From the NCBI RefSeq assembly GCF_020514115.1, contig NZ_VTKZ01000001.1, forward strand, positions 310,001 through 374,000: 64,000 bases of DNA, read 5' to 3'. Below are positions 1 through 8,278 of this stretch, piece after piece. Source of the stretch: Synechococcus sp. MU1642. Its GTDB lineage: Bacteria; Cyanobacteriota; Cyanobacteriia; PCC-6307; Cyanobiaceae. The translations under genes were made by a program, and so were the position numbers. The notes beneath the pieces are model-generated. The model was not told the origin of the DNA and searched no databases. It saw only the letters and a program-made list of their open reading frames with translations. The number at the start of each line of letters is the position of its first letter. Within the stretch, counting starts at the first letter, position 1.

Positions 1-217
1 CCGGTTCCGACGGTTCTCCCACTTCCTTTCACGAGTCATCTGGAAGAAAGTGGATTGGTCGTCAAACGAGGGACATGGGCCTCTGGAGGTGAGATCACCA
101 GAGGTCTTTTTGTGTTCTCATCTGCCCTGGGTGGGGAATCTCCCGAAGAGGGCTACAGCACAGCCAATCAGGTGGTGGTTCAGCCCGATGTGCTCAGTTT
201 GTTGTACGAAATGATGG

Positions 218-418
218 CTATGCAGCGATGTCCTGATCGGTATAGCCCAGAAAATTAATTACTTTTCTTTCCTTCTTCTCTTGCAAAGCCTCTTTGGCAA
301 GAGTCAGCAGCTGATTCTCTCTTGCTTTGATGGCTGTTCTCCACCTTTTGGATTTGGGATTGGTCACACGGAAGGGCCCTGAGAGAGGAGAAGTCCTGCG
401 AGGCACGAGTCTTTTCAA
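218..418 (-). CDS. Hypothetical basic small protein
   Basis: A 66-residue reading frame with a TTG start. The product is strongly basic (Arg/Lys-rich centre) and ends in a less charged tail. No family is recognised. An ATG a few bases upstream lies in another frame, so the true 5' end may be frameshifted. Composition is only moderately coding-like and I regard this as a possible gene. Confidence 0.3.
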   Translation of the reverse strand: MKRLVPRRTSPLSGPFRVTNPKSKRWRTAIKARENQLLTLAKEALQEKKERKVINFLGYTDQDIAA

Positions 419-1225
419 GTCGCATGACCATACTGGTTACAAGTAAAAACCTCCCAGATGCGTGATAGTTGTTGATGCAGGTTCATGTAGATACCGTTTA
501 TGTGTATCAAACTGAACTCGCAGTTCGGTTGTGTTAAATCAAGAAATAGCTTCAAAAGTGAAAATATTCGCCGATACCCTTTGCAGGGCACCGCATGAAA
601 ACAGGGTTAACTGCAAAGACCTGGGGGTAGGTGTTGACCTTTCCTGAACTCAACGCTTGGGGGGCGTGGGCGCATCAAGTTGAGGAGTGATGCGATGTGC
701 AGTTGTAACGAGGTACGGCTAGAGCCACAACTGGTTAGTCGCAGCAACTCAGATAGATTCCAGAACTGAGCTACGCACGCCAGAAACTTCGAGCTCCGCT
801 CGCGTTGCGGCTGGCCTCATCCTTGGGCTCGGTTGCTTCGCTGCGGTGCTGACCGGTGGGTCTTTGTTGGTCAGTCCATCGGCGAGGCGTTGAGCACGCT
901 CCATATGATCACTTCAGTGGAGGTTTACCCTCTTCGCTGAATGGTTTGAGCAGATCAGGCTTTATCGATAGCCTTATAATCCGCTTTGTGGTGGGCCTCA
1001 ACTGAGGTCGCTTCAGCCTGCTTGCTGCGAGGGCAATGACCAGTGTTGCCGCCGCTAATAACAGCAACCACAGTCATTATACCCACTGTCACGGAGCCAC
1101 CTACAAATGCGACGTTTGGACCTTTTATGCGAGGTGTGTGCCGATAGTTGAAAGAACCTAGTGATGGATTCAGGCCTTTGGTGCGATGTGGGTGGCAAGG
1201 TAATTATTCATCCACGTGATGACGT
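419..1225. other. Gene-poor stretch
   Basis: About 800 bases with no convincing reading frame on either strand and no tRNA or rRNA. The only discrete signal is a perfect 12-bp inverted repeat CCTCAACTGAGG at 996-1007. It resembles the boxes at 8.6 kb and 24.2 kb, but no small gene follows it here. A non-coding RNA cannot be excluded by eye. Confidence 0.4.
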
Positions 1226-1351
1226 CTATTGATCCTTGTTTTCTTTGTATCTCGGCAGGTCAGTCGGCTGAGCCAGCACGTAAACGACGGCAGCAGATAT
1301 GACCACGGTGACCACGATGAGAGCGGTGATGGCTGCTGAATAGTCGGTCAT
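1226..1351 (-). CDS. Small single-pass membrane protein
   Basis: A 41-residue protein. It has a short polar N-terminus, one hydrophobic Ala/Val/Ile-rich segment (residues about 6-27) and a charged C-terminal tail ending in lysines and acidic residues. The ATG is preceded by GGAG at good spacing, which favours this start over the longer 75-residue frame. It resembles the many tiny thylakoid or inner-membrane proteins of picocyanobacteria, but the specific function is unknown. Confidence 0.6.
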   Translation of the reverse strand: MTDYSAAITALIVVTVVISAAVVYVLAQPTDLPRYKENKDQ

Positions 1352-1460
1352 TGAGGTCTCTCCAAAGAGAAAGGTTAGGGCTGACGCTTCGCTTTCTGCG
1401 TCAATTGTATGTAAGCCACTGGCTCGGTAAGAGGCTTTGAGCCTCATAGACAAGCGACGT

Positions 1461-1721
1461 TCAGCTGCTTGGAAGGGCCTGGCTGTGAATCGTTGTCATT
1501 GTGTTGTTTAGATCGCCCACATCCCGAAGACCTTCGGCACTGAACCAGGGTGCGTTCTCCCAGCTGAAGCCTTCGCCATAGGTGTTGTCTGGTGCAGTGA
1601 CGTACCAGTGACAATCCACGTCCGGCGCATCAAGAGAGCACCGGGACCAATCTGGCTCCCACTGAGGCACCTGGACCCACATCACAGCTGCAAACACCAG
1701 GGAGAACAAGGCTTTCAGCAT
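1461..1721 (-). CDS. Secreted small hypothetical protein
   Basis: An 86-residue protein starting at the ATG in front of a hydrophobic signal-like segment (LKALFSLVFAAVMWV). The rest is Trp- and Asp-rich with two cysteines (SRCSLDAPDVDCHW), compatible with an exported disulfide protein. The longer upstream in-frame extension lacks coding character. The family is not recognised; a periplasmic or extracellular location is inferred from the signal peptide only. Confidence 0.55.
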   Translation of the reverse strand: MLKALFSLVFAAVMWVQVPQWEPDWSRCSLDAPDVDCHWYVTAPDNTYGEGFSWENAPWFSAEGLRDVGDLNNTMTTIHSQALPSS

Positions 1722-2199
1722 GGTCCTGGGGCTGCTTACGGAAACTTTACACGAATTAGTCTCAGGATTAGACCCGCGTAGCGATGTGAGCGGCAGGGTG
1801 AGCGTTGCTCTAGTTGATGACGCCGGTTCGACGTCAGTCACCTGAAACAGGATTGAAACCATTGATCGTAGTGACGATCACAATCTGAAGGCTCAAGCGA
1901 GAACGGTCATCGGTTGTAAGTGACTCGATCCGATCCGTTGAGTGGGGAAACAACCGGAGTGCCGTGCTGTGCGTTCAAGGGCACACCGGTGGCGGAATCG
2001 CATCCCCTCATCGCTCGACGCGATGTAAGTCCGTCTTGTGCATCCAAACGTGATGGATATTTCTGACGCAAGAACAACCTTGGAGCGTGACGCCTTCAAT
2101 CTCCCCGTCACCAACTGAAGACGTGATCCCGAAGCTGGCTTGTAGATCGAGGGCAAGACGCCGCTGCCTCATCAGGCTGCGTGTCCTCTGCCTTCAAAA
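1722..2199. other. Intergenic stretch without a supported gene
   Basis: Nearly 480 bases. A minus-strand frame at 1893-2156 is open, but it has an Arg/Ser/Cys-rich composition typical of a chance frame and no ribosome binding site. I see no terminator or repeat here. Confidence 0.4.
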
Positions 2200-2418
2200 A
2201 TGATGTACTGCGTTGAGAGAAGCAATGGTGCAGAACAATGGGTTCAAGAGCAGTGCTTCAAGACTGAATTCAAGGCGTTCGTTAATGCACGCGCCAAATC
2301 GCTTGCTTTTACGAACGTGTATCGCGTCGTTTATCGAAGTTCTGGGCTCTCAGGCGAAGTGGTGAGAGTCTCGAACGGAAAGGCACTTTTGAATTCCGAT
2401 GATCGGCTGGTTGGTTGA
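2200..2418 (+). CDS. Hypothetical protein, 72 aa
   Basis: A soluble 72-residue protein with mixed charged and aromatic composition, a plausible globular core (FKAFVNARAKSLAFTNVYR) and a tandem ATG-ATG start. No domain or signal peptide is seen. It stands alone between gene-poor stretches. The amino-acid balance supports a real gene, but the function is unknown. Confidence 0.45.
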   Translation: MMYCVERSNGAEQWVQEQCFKTEFKAFVNARAKSLAFTNVYRVVYRSSGLSGEVVRVSNGKALLNSDDRLVG

Positions 2419-2465
2419 GTCGTTCAGCTGAGGGTGGATAGGCATGGGAAGGTCCAAAGGTCAGC

Positions 2466-2757
2466 ATGACCTTGTTCGATCCATCCGCTCAGATCAGGAA
2501 TCCTGCGATTGTTCCTCCTGGGGAATGGAACTGGAGTTGAGACTCGATTGGTCGGCCCCTTGGCTCATCTCTTCCGCTATTGCCAATCGCTCTACCAGAC
2601 TGAGGGTGTCGTTGGGAGACAGCTCGCCGTCATCGCCCCACTTGAGACTGGAAAGGTCAAGTGGGCACATATGGAAGCGAGTTACTGCTTGAACGCTATG
2701 AGAACCGAGATGCCTGCTGAGGCAATGCCCCCCGAAGATTCACGGAAGAAATCCTGA
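2466..2757 (+). pseudogene. Small conserved-looking protein split by a 1-base frameshift
   Basis: An ATG at 2466 opens a frame reading MTLFDPSAQIRN..PPGEWNW. It hits TGA after about 24 codons, near 2537. The next frame continues without a gap in sense as VETRLVGPLAHLFRYCQSL and runs to 2757. Removing one base near 2535 gives a continuous 96-residue protein. It has Cys and His in the second half and an acidic-basic tail (PPEDSRKKS). The family is not identified. It may be a decaying gene or an indel error in the sequence. Confidence 0.6.
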
Positions 2758-2885
2758 ATTGAGTAACCACTCGATACTCATTGGTTGGTCACGGATACAT
2801 CGACGCACGATTCTGCTTCATGGCGGCAAGCAATCGGGAAGGGTGGCTTCTCCTCTGCCACGTTCCTCACACCACAAGCTGCTCC

Positions 2886-2918
2886 AAGAAAGAAAACCCT
2901 GGAGTAATGGCTCCAGGG
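2886..2918 (-). terminator. Rho-independent terminator
   Basis: A perfect 8-bp stem (CCCTGGAG / CTCCAGGG) with a 6-base loop, followed on the minus strand by a T-rich run (TTTTCTTTCTT). It lies about 190 bases beyond the stop of the secreted protein gene at 3110-3412 and would end its transcript. The rest of 2758-3109 holds no supported gene. Confidence 0.75.
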
Positions 2919-3109
2919 CTTCCCTCATTCACCTGAAAGAGACAGTTTCAAAGCTCTCTCGGATTCGAGGAGGAAAACCCCAAGATTATGGAGGACCTCG
3001 GGACATTCACTGGTCGATCGCCGACAGACTGCATCCTCTGCAGTGTCTGATCAATCAACTCCCGTGCATAACCTTCTTGATACCCCCATTTGGGGTGTGG
3101 TCGCAACGG

Positions 3110-3412
3110 TCATCGCAGCCAGGGCGCTTGCGTCACCTCCAGGGTGTATTCACCTGTGCGTGTGAAGCGCAGCGGGATGGAGTTGATGCGGATGTAGGCC
3201 TCGCCCTGATCAGCAGCCAGAAAGATGAACTCATGCTCAGCGCTGTTCACCATCACGTTGTCGCCGCGCTGCATGAAGTCACAGCGGAAGGTCTCAACGG
3301 TGGTTTTGGAGCCGTTGTAGCTGAGCAGTCGGCATGTTGAGGCAACGATCTCCGCTCCTGCGGGAGTTGCTGCGGAGATAGCGAGGCTTGCTGCAGCGAG
3401 GCTGGTTCGCAT
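3110..3412 (-). CDS. Secreted hypothetical protein
   Basis: A protein of about 100 residues with a clear N-terminal signal peptide (MRTSLAAASLAISAATPAGA) and two cysteines (TCRLLS, FRCDFM) in a beta-rich body. A second ATG three codons upstream is equally possible. A strong minus-strand terminator lies downstream. The function is unknown; a periplasmic location is inferred from the signal peptide. Confidence 0.65.
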   Translation of the reverse strand: MRTSLAAASLAISAATPAGAEIVASTCRLLSYNGSKTTVETFRCDFMQRGDNVMVNSAEHEFIFLAADQGEAYIRINSIPLRFTRTGEYTLEVTQAPWLR

Positions 3413-3620
3413 GCAATTCATCTGAGCACTCCGCTGTGCGTTGCGTTCGATTCATGAACGCATTTTGCTTGCTCAATCCTTCCCAGGCCGGCCTTGTTGG
3501 TCGACTCGCAAGATTCTCTTAAGAATTTCGAGGCGCGTCTGAAACCGATCTGCGCGATAGTTAAATCACGCGAAAGGGCCGAGAGACCACGACGCGAGAT
3601 CTTAATAAGAGGAAACTCCA

Positions 3621-3785
3621 ATGAGCAGGAGAGGTATTCATCCCCTTTTGATGGGGTTGGACAAGCCAGGCACCAAATTGGATCAGTCGTCGAAGCCAGT
3701 CGATCTTTCTGGGAATGAATCCGCTCAACGCAAGCGCTTCATCCGATCCGAGGAAGAAGAGACAGGCAACCAGCAGGCTGCCTGA
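3621..3785 (+). CDS. Small hydrophilic protein, 54 aa
   Basis: The ATG is preceded by AGAGGA at correct spacing. The product is highly charged, with a basic RKRFIRSEEEE stretch near the C-terminus, and is likely unstructured. It lies just upstream of a canonical terminator, which supports it being a real monocistronic gene. The function is unknown. Confidence 0.55.
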   Translation: MSRRGIHPLLMGLDKPGTKLDQSSKPVDLSGNESAQRKRFIRSEEEETGNQQAA

Positions 3786-3844
3786 TCATCCGCCAAACAA
3801 GTGATCCGACATCGGGTTGGATCATTCATCTTTGTGGCCATTGC

Positions 3845-3875
3845 CCGTTCTTCCTTTCTGAAGAGCGGTTTTTTT
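3845..3875 (+). terminator. Rho-independent terminator
   Basis: A nine-pair stem (CCGTTCTTC / GAAGAGCGG, one G-T pair) with a 6-base loop and a run of seven T. It sits 60 bases after the small gene at 3621-3785. Confidence 0.85.
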
Positions 3876-3951
3876 GTGTAAAGGAATGGGTTAAGTACCT
3901 ATTGATTTTGAAGGGGAGAGGAGTAGAGATAAGTCAGAGACAAGGAGAGAG

Positions 3952-4131
3952 ATGGTTACGATCTGTTCAGGTTTTTTCGATCTATGCATTCCCCTTAATG
4001 CATTTGACAAGACGCAGCCAGAGCAGGCTGATGAACCCAAGCAAGCGATGAAATCTCAGCACGATCTGTACTGGGAGGAACGTTGCGACAAGTCCCCCAC
4101 TGCGCCTGGATGCAAGATCTACGACGACTGA
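3952..4131 (+). CDS. Small Cys-containing conserved-type protein, 59 aa
   Basis: The ATG follows a strong AAGGAGA ribosome binding site. The N-terminal third is hydrophobic with two Cys (MVTICSGFFDLCIP). The C-terminal half is polar and ends in a Cys pair framed by basic residues (EERCDKSPTAPGCKIYDD). Composition and signals strongly suggest a real gene. It stands alone between a terminator and the PIN-PhoH gene. The function is unknown; disulfide or metal binding through the four Cys is only a guess. Confidence 0.65.
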   Translation: MVTICSGFFDLCIPLNAFDKTQPEQADEPKQAMKSQHDLYWEERCDKSPTAPGCKIYDD

Positions 4132-4346
4132 GCACGGCATGTCTCAGCTCGCGCCATCAAGGCAACGCAATCGATTCTCTTTGGTTCAAACAAACAATCC
4201 TGGCTGACCTGCCCGCGTTTATTGTTTACATACAGTGATCTCCCTGTGTCTTGATAATGGGGAAATACGAATCTACTGCGGAATTTTTGCAAATCATGAT
4301 CTTGATGGCTTTTCAACACCAATTGATCAATCAATGGTGAGATTTA

Positions 4347-5735
4347 ATGAAAGACAAAATTGTCGTTCTCGACACGAATGTGCTCCTCCACGACCCTGAG
4401 GCACCGCATCGCTTTGGTGATCTGAGGGTTGTGATCCCCATGCAAGTGGTTGAAGAAATCGATCGCTTCAAGAAAGATCACTCTGAAAAAGGCAGGAATG
4501 CTCGTCGGATTTCAAGGCTCCTGGATTCCTATCGCGCTCGCGGAAGCCTTGCCGAGGGTGTTCAGATTGAGGGCACAAATCACGGAAAGTTGCAGGTGAT
4601 TTTCTGTCAGGCCCAAGCCCTTCAAGACTTACCGGCAGAGCTTCAGGGAGGCGGCGGCGATAACAACATCCTTGCGGTGGCCCTCGAGCAGATGCGATGC
4701 AGTGGGCTCAAACAGGCACCTGAGGTTGTGCTGATTAGCAAAGACATCAACCTGAGAATCAAGGCTGATGCGGTGGGCCTGCAGGCCGAGGACTATGTCA
4801 ACGACAACGTCTCGATCGACGATCTCTACTCAGGGTTCCGTGAGCTCAGCACCGATGCGGAGACGATCAAGACCCTGCATGACGAGGACCAGCTGTCTCT
4901 GGAGGCTCTCACCGATCCCGATGGGCAGCATCTCCAGGCCAATGAAGGCGTTGTGCTCGTGGATCAGCGCAACGACAGCCACACCCTGCTGGCCCGGCAT
5001 CAAGGCAACAGCAACAGCATCAAACCGCTGCACTGGCTGCATCGCGCCCACTTAGGCCGCATCAAATCGAGAAACCGCGAGCAAAGTTTTGCGCTGGATC
5101 TGCTGCTCGATCCTTCCGTCGCTCTGGTAACTCTGGTGGGCAAGGCCGGCACAGGCAAAACATTGCTGGCCATTGCCGCGGGTTTGCACCAGGTGGCCGA
5201 CACCCATCAATACGCACGCCTGTTGGTGACGCGCCCACCGATCTCTCTGGGCAAAGACATTGGCTACTTGCCGGGCACGCTTGAGGAGAAACTCGGTCCC
5301 TGGATGAAGCCGATCATTGACAACATTGATTTCATTACCGGTTCGTCCCCTGGCGAGGACGCTGAGCAAACAAAGAAACAGCGGCACCGCGAACCACGCA
5401 ACGCCTGGGCCGACCTGCAGGGCATGGGCTTGTTGGAGGTTGAGGCGATTAATACCATCCGCGGCCGATCGATTCCCCATCAGTTCCTGGTGGTGGATGA
5501 GGCGCAGAACCTGACCCCCCTGGAAGTGAAGACGATCGTGACGCGGGTTGGTGAAGGAACCAAGGTTGTTTTCACCGGTGACCCGTACCAAATCGACAAT
5601 CCCTATGTGGATGCCGAAAGCAACGGGCTCACCTGGCTGGTGGAAAAGCTCAAAGGCCAGCCCCTGGTGGGACACATGACCCTCACCAAGGGTGAGCGCA
5701 GTGAACTAGCTGAACTGGCGGCCAACATCCTCTGA
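4347..5735 (+). CDS. phoH: PIN domain-PhoH family ATPase
   Basis: A 462-residue fusion of an N-terminal PIN nuclease domain (residues about 4-150; acidic VLDTNVLLHD at the start) with a C-terminal PhoH-type P-loop ATPase. Walker A is GKAGTGKTLLA near residue 265 and Walker B is FLVVDEAQ near residue 380. This is the PhoH2/YlaK architecture, whose characterised members couple RNA unwinding to sequence-biased RNA cleavage. Length and motifs are complete. The start ATG has a weak GGTGAG site. It is followed 47 bases later by the LOG-family gene on the same strand. Role inferred: RNA processing or decay, possibly under stress; the phosphate-starvation link of E. coli PhoH should not be assumed. 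Confidence 0.9.
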   Translation: MKDKIVVLDTNVLLHDPEAPHRFGDLRVVIPMQVVEEIDRFKKDHSEKGRNARRISRLLDSYRARGSLAEGVQIEGTNHGKLQVIFCQAQALQDLPAELQGGGGDNNILAVALEQMRCSGLKQAPEVVLISKDINLRIKADAVGLQAEDYVNDNVSIDDLYSGFRELSTDAETIKTLHDEDQLSLEALTDPDGQHLQANEGVVLVDQRNDSHTLLARHQGNSNSIKPLHWLHRAHLGRIKSRNREQSFALDLLLDPSVALVTLVGKAGTGKTLLAIAAGLHQVADTHQYARLLVTRPPISLGKDIGYLPGTLEEKLGPWMKPIIDNIDFITGSSPGEDAEQTKKQRHREPRNAWADLQGMGLLEVEAINTIRGRSIPHQFLVVDEAQNLTPLEVKTIVTRVGEGTKVVFTGDPYQIDNPYVDAESNGLTWLVEKLKGQPLVGHMTLTKGERSELAELAANIL

Positions 5736-5782
5736 CGCAGGAAGACACAGCCGAAAAGCGGACACCAATCAAGGTTGAATAG

Positions 5783-6667
5783 ATGACTCAATTTTCAGAA
5801 ACCTCAACCCCTGAGCAAGCCAATCTGGATGCGATTATTAGTTCTCCAACTTACAGAATTGCCCATGAAGATCACGACTTGCTGAACAGCAATGACATGC
5901 GTGGTGTGCGCATGCTGCTTGAAATCACGAAGCCGGATCTGCATCTTGAAGCAGCGGGGATCGAATCGACGATCATCGTTTTTGGTGGCGCCAGGATCGT
6001 CGACAAGGACACTGCTTCAGCGAAGCTGGCGCAAGCCGAGCAACGCCTGAGTGAAAATCCCGATTCTTCAAGTTTGAAACGAGCGCTGAAGCACGCGCAA
6101 CATTTGGTGGATCTGTCTCATTTTTATGATGCAGCCAGGGAATTCGCTTGTCTGGCGTCCCAGCACGGCCAGTGCAACAGGGAACAACCTCACGATTGCT
6201 CATCTCACGTGATCGTGACTGGTGGAGGACCAGGAATCATGGAAGCCGCCAACCGAGGTGCCTTTGAGGCCGGCTGCCGTTCCATCGGGCTGAATATCAC
6301 GCTTCCGTTTGAACAACATCCCAATCCCTTCATCACCCCCGACCTTTGCTTCAAGTTCAACTATTTCTCACTGCGTAAATTCCATTTTTTGATGCGCTCC
6401 ATTGGAGCCATCCTTTTCCCGGGCGGTTTTGGCACGCTCGATGAACTGTTTGAGCTGCTCACCCTGCGGCAAGTCGGCACCAAAGGCAGCATGCCCATTG
6501 TTCTGTTCGGAACAGATTTCTGGAGGAGGCTGGTGAACTTTGATTACCTCGCTGATATGGGCTTGATTTCAGATGAAAACCTTGATCTGATTCATTTCTC
6601 GGACTCAGCGGAAGAGGCATGGGACTTCATCCGCAGCCGAACGCGGGCCGAGCCTGAGGCGAGCTGA
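5783..6667 (+). CDS. LOG family protein (cytokinin riboside-monophosphate phosphoribohydrolase-like)
   Basis: A 294-residue Rossmann-fold protein of the LOG/TIGR00730 family. It shows both hallmark motifs: GGGPGIMEAANRGAFEAG (about residue 147) and FPGGFGTLDELFE (about residue 211), which form the nucleotide-binding and catalytic site. Family members remove ribose-5-phosphate from nucleotide monophosphates; in bacteria many have unknown physiological substrates. An extra N-terminal ~100 residues precede the core. The ATG has AAGG upstream. It is probably cotranscribed with the PIN-PhoH gene. I am confident about the family and not about the in vivo substrate. Confidence 0.9.
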   Translation: MTQFSETSTPEQANLDAIISSPTYRIAHEDHDLLNSNDMRGVRMLLEITKPDLHLEAAGIESTIIVFGGARIVDKDTASAKLAQAEQRLSENPDSSSLKRALKHAQHLVDLSHFYDAAREFACLASQHGQCNREQPHDCSSHVIVTGGGPGIMEAANRGAFEAGCRSIGLNITLPFEQHPNPFITPDLCFKFNYFSLRKFHFLMRSIGAILFPGGFGTLDELFELLTLRQVGTKGSMPIVLFGTDFWRRLVNFDYLADMGLISDENLDLIHFSDSAEEAWDFIRSRTRAEPEAS

Positions 6668-6684
6668 ACAGGCAAGCTACCCGA

Positions 6685-6852
6685 TCAAGATGAGGGCTCA
6701 TTGTGCAGGCGCAGTTTCTTGAGCTGATCTTCAATTTGAAAGCGCAGCTGCCTGAGGTTTTCAACATTGATCTGGTGTTCGCCGGAACTCCAGTGCTGCG
6801 GGTTGGCGACACGAATCTCCAGTTCGCGCAGGCGGGAGCGATCAGATTGCAT
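6685..6852 (-). CDS. Small helical hydrophilic protein, 55 aa
   Basis: Starts at ATG 6852 and reads as a charged, probably all-helical protein (SRLRELEIRVANPQHW near the start, LRQLRFQIEDQLKKLRLH near the end). It lies convergent to the LOG gene, with 17 bases between the stops. Heptad-like Leu spacing suggests a short coiled coil. No known family; the function is unknown. Confidence 0.6.
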   Translation of the reverse strand: MQSDRSRLRELEIRVANPQHWSSGEHQINVENLRQLRFQIEDQLKKLRLHNEPSS

Positions 6853-6956
6853 AGGGAACTCCACAGCCGGATCAAGTCTGTTGCCGCTGCTCCTGCCTAA
6901 ACATGAGTTTTTTTACTGGGTAAGGGAAAAGTACTGATTTTCTGCTGAACAAAGGC

Positions 6957-7133
6957 TCAGATGGAACCCGATTCGAGTAAGTGGTCCATTAAGGCTGCAT
7001 AGAGCTGAGTCTTCATGTTCAACAGGCATGCCTGTTCGTTGGCGTCACCGCCGGGCCAGTTGTCGTGAGCTTCTGCCACGACTCGGTGCAGAAGACGCAG
7101 AACATCTCTCTCCAACGTAATGGTGGTGATCAT
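6957..7133 (-). CDS. Small conserved-type protein, 58 aa
   Basis: Starts at the ATG preceded by GGAAGG at ideal spacing; an alternative ATG lies five codons upstream. The product is helical with one Cys (NEQACLLNMKTQLYAALMDHLL) and an N-terminal beta-like ITTITLERDV. It is the middle of three same-strand small genes (6685-6852, this one, 7176-7355). The function is unknown. Confidence 0.6.
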   Translation of the reverse strand: MITTITLERDVLRLLHRVVAEAHDNWPGGDANEQACLLNMKTQLYAALMDHLLESGSI

Positions 7134-7175
7134 TTGGTTGCCTTCCATTGGCGCTAAGAGCGAAAGGAGCTGATT

Positions 7176-7355
7176 TCAGAGGCCCTGTGACTGCTGGCGC
7201 ACGATCCAGGCTGACGCGGCTTGCTGTTGTTTCCATGCCACCAACAGCTCTTTGGCAATGCTGCGTAGGGCTGCAAGGTCATCTGAGTTGTCGATCTCGC
7301 GTGAGAATTTCTCGACTTCAAATTTCTGGCCCAGAGTCAACGCGATCGGTTCCAT
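7176..7355 (-). CDS. NblA/Ycf18-like small protein (tentative)
   Basis: A 59-residue protein starting at MEPIALTL. The layout LTLxQxFxxxxFxxxI followed by a second amphipathic helix resembles the two-helix NblA/Ycf18 family, which binds phycobiliproteins and marks phycobilisomes for degradation. The match is by pattern only; the second helix (LLVAWKQQQAASAWIV) differs from textbook NblA. The phycobilisome-bearing host and the nearby linker gene make a pigment role conceivable. It could equally be an unrelated small helical protein. Confidence 0.55.
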   Translation of the reverse strand: MEPIALTLGQKFEVEKFSREIDNSDDLAALRSIAKELLVAWKQQQAASAWIVRQQSQGL

Positions 7356-7494
7356 TGGCTTGTGGCTTGGTGAGCGGAACGTACCCGAGAACTTTTGCCG
7401 CTGCAAATCAAAAACGTAGTACTTGCAACCGATTTGAGGAAAGAATGCTCATCTCAATGCATTGCTGTCATTACAGAACATTTCTGAATGCCGC

Positions 7495-7747
7495 TGATCA
7501 CTCGGATTGCAAAGGCTTATGGCCTTAGAAAGCATGTATATGCCTGGAGCTGATGCATTTCTCCTGGGAAAAACATCTGGAATTGTCCAGAAATGTAGCT
7601 GTTGCATCAGACAAAAATCAGGGCATAGCACTCGCCCTGATGGGTGTTGCTCTCACCATGATGGCCACAGATCTTCTGGCCCATGAGTTGAAGGCTTCAG
7701 CCTTGCCGTCCTCCAGGGCTTGATTCAGAGAAAGTCCATCTCATCTT
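7495..7747 (+). repeat. Tandem repeat copy 1
   Basis: The first of two adjacent direct repeats about 250 bp long (offset 257 bases), clearly alike along their full length. Shared landmarks are TGATCACTCGGAT at the start, GAGCTGATGCAT in the middle, GTGTTGCTCTCACCATG, and AGTCCATCTCATCTT at the end. This copy carries an intact 56-codon ORF (7553-7723). Confidence 0.85.
7553..7723 (+). CDS. Small membrane-like protein encoded in repeat copy 1
   Basis: A 56-residue ORF. It has a polar N-terminus (SWEKHLELSRN), then a hydrophobic Ala/Leu/Met-rich segment (GIALALMGVALTMMATDLL) and a polar tail. GGAG precedes the ATG closely. The paralogous frame in the adjacent repeat copy is broken by small deletions but keeps recognisable residues such as ADLLAHALKAS, which argues for an ancestral gene. 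It has no known family, and the intact copy may be recent or non-functional. Confidence 0.45.
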   Translation: MHFSWEKHLELSRNVAVASDKNQGIALALMGVALTMMATDLLAHELKASALPSSRA

Positions 7748-7751
7748 GGTT

Positions 7752-8001
7752 TGATCACTCGGATCGCCAGGTCTTGTGGCCTCTAGAAGCATCCATCGGC
7801 TTGGAGCTGATGCATGCTTCTGGGATGAACATCTGAAATTGACCAGAGATGTAGTTGTCGTCTCGACAACAATCAGGGGATGTCAATTGTGCTGAGGGTG
7901 TTGCTCTCACCATGCTGGCGGCGGATCTTCTGGCCCATGCATTGAAGGCCTCAGTCTTGCTGTCCTACAGGACTTGATTCAGAGGAAGTCCATCTCATCT
8001 T
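7752..8001 (+). repeat. Tandem repeat copy 2 with decayed ORF
   Basis: The second direct repeat. Relative to copy 1 the coding part has about three single-base deletions, so the small ORF is interrupted. The conserved C-terminal codons (LAADLLAHALKASVLLS) remain readable. It is followed by about 200 bases with no gene up to the small minus-strand gene at 8207. Confidence 0.8.
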
Positions 8002-8122
8002 CATTGTTGTCGTCTTCCCTGGATTGAATCCATAGGGCTGACAGCGGAAAAATGAAGCAGCTGGCCACAAGGAACTCCATGGACTTTCGAATTTGATGAA
8101 TGAATAATCAGGTGATTTCCAG

Positions 8123-8155
8123 CGACAAGTTGTATCAACCGCTGTCGTTTTTTTT
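8123..8155 (+). terminator. Probable terminator downstream of the repeats
   Basis: The imperfect hairpin CGACA...TGTCG has an inner GTT/AAC pairing and is followed by eight T. It would end a plus-strand transcript from the tandem repeat locus. The core TTGTATCAACCGCT recurs at 32395. Confidence 0.5.
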
Positions 8156-8206
8156 GAATTTGGTTGTCGATCGATCCGTTTACTCGTGTTGAGTATTTGT
8201 GCTTAA

Positions 8207-8278
8207 TCAGCCCAGGTTGATCAAGGTGACACCTGCCACAAACAGCAGAACAGACAGCAAAAGCAAGCCGCTGTTCAT
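8207..8278 (-). CDS. 23-residue membrane microprotein
   Basis: A tiny ORF, almost entirely one hydrophobic helix (SGLLLLSVLLFVAGVTLINL). Its ATG overlaps the TGA of the upstream basic protein gene as ATGA, a typical translational-coupling arrangement. That overlap, plus the clean transmembrane composition, is the evidence. The function is unknown. Confidence 0.45.
   Translation of the reverse strand: MNSGLLLLSVLLFVAGVTLINLG

Noticed and set aside
55-258. 67-codon plus-strand ORF at the window start
   Set aside because: No ribosome binding site, no recognisable motif, and it overlaps another weak frame on the minus strand; too little support to list.
1893-2156. Minus-strand 87-codon ORF
   Set aside because: Composition (Arg, Ser, Cys, His) is that of a chance frame and no start signal is present.
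2759-3340. Plus-strand 193-codon ORF
   Set aside because: Its second half is antisense to the signal-peptide gene at 3110-3412, and the first half crosses a minus-strand terminator.
4119-4334. Minus-strand 71-codon ORF before the PIN-PhoH gene
   Set aside because: Overlaps the end of the well-supported small gene at 3952 and lacks coding character; more likely promoter region.
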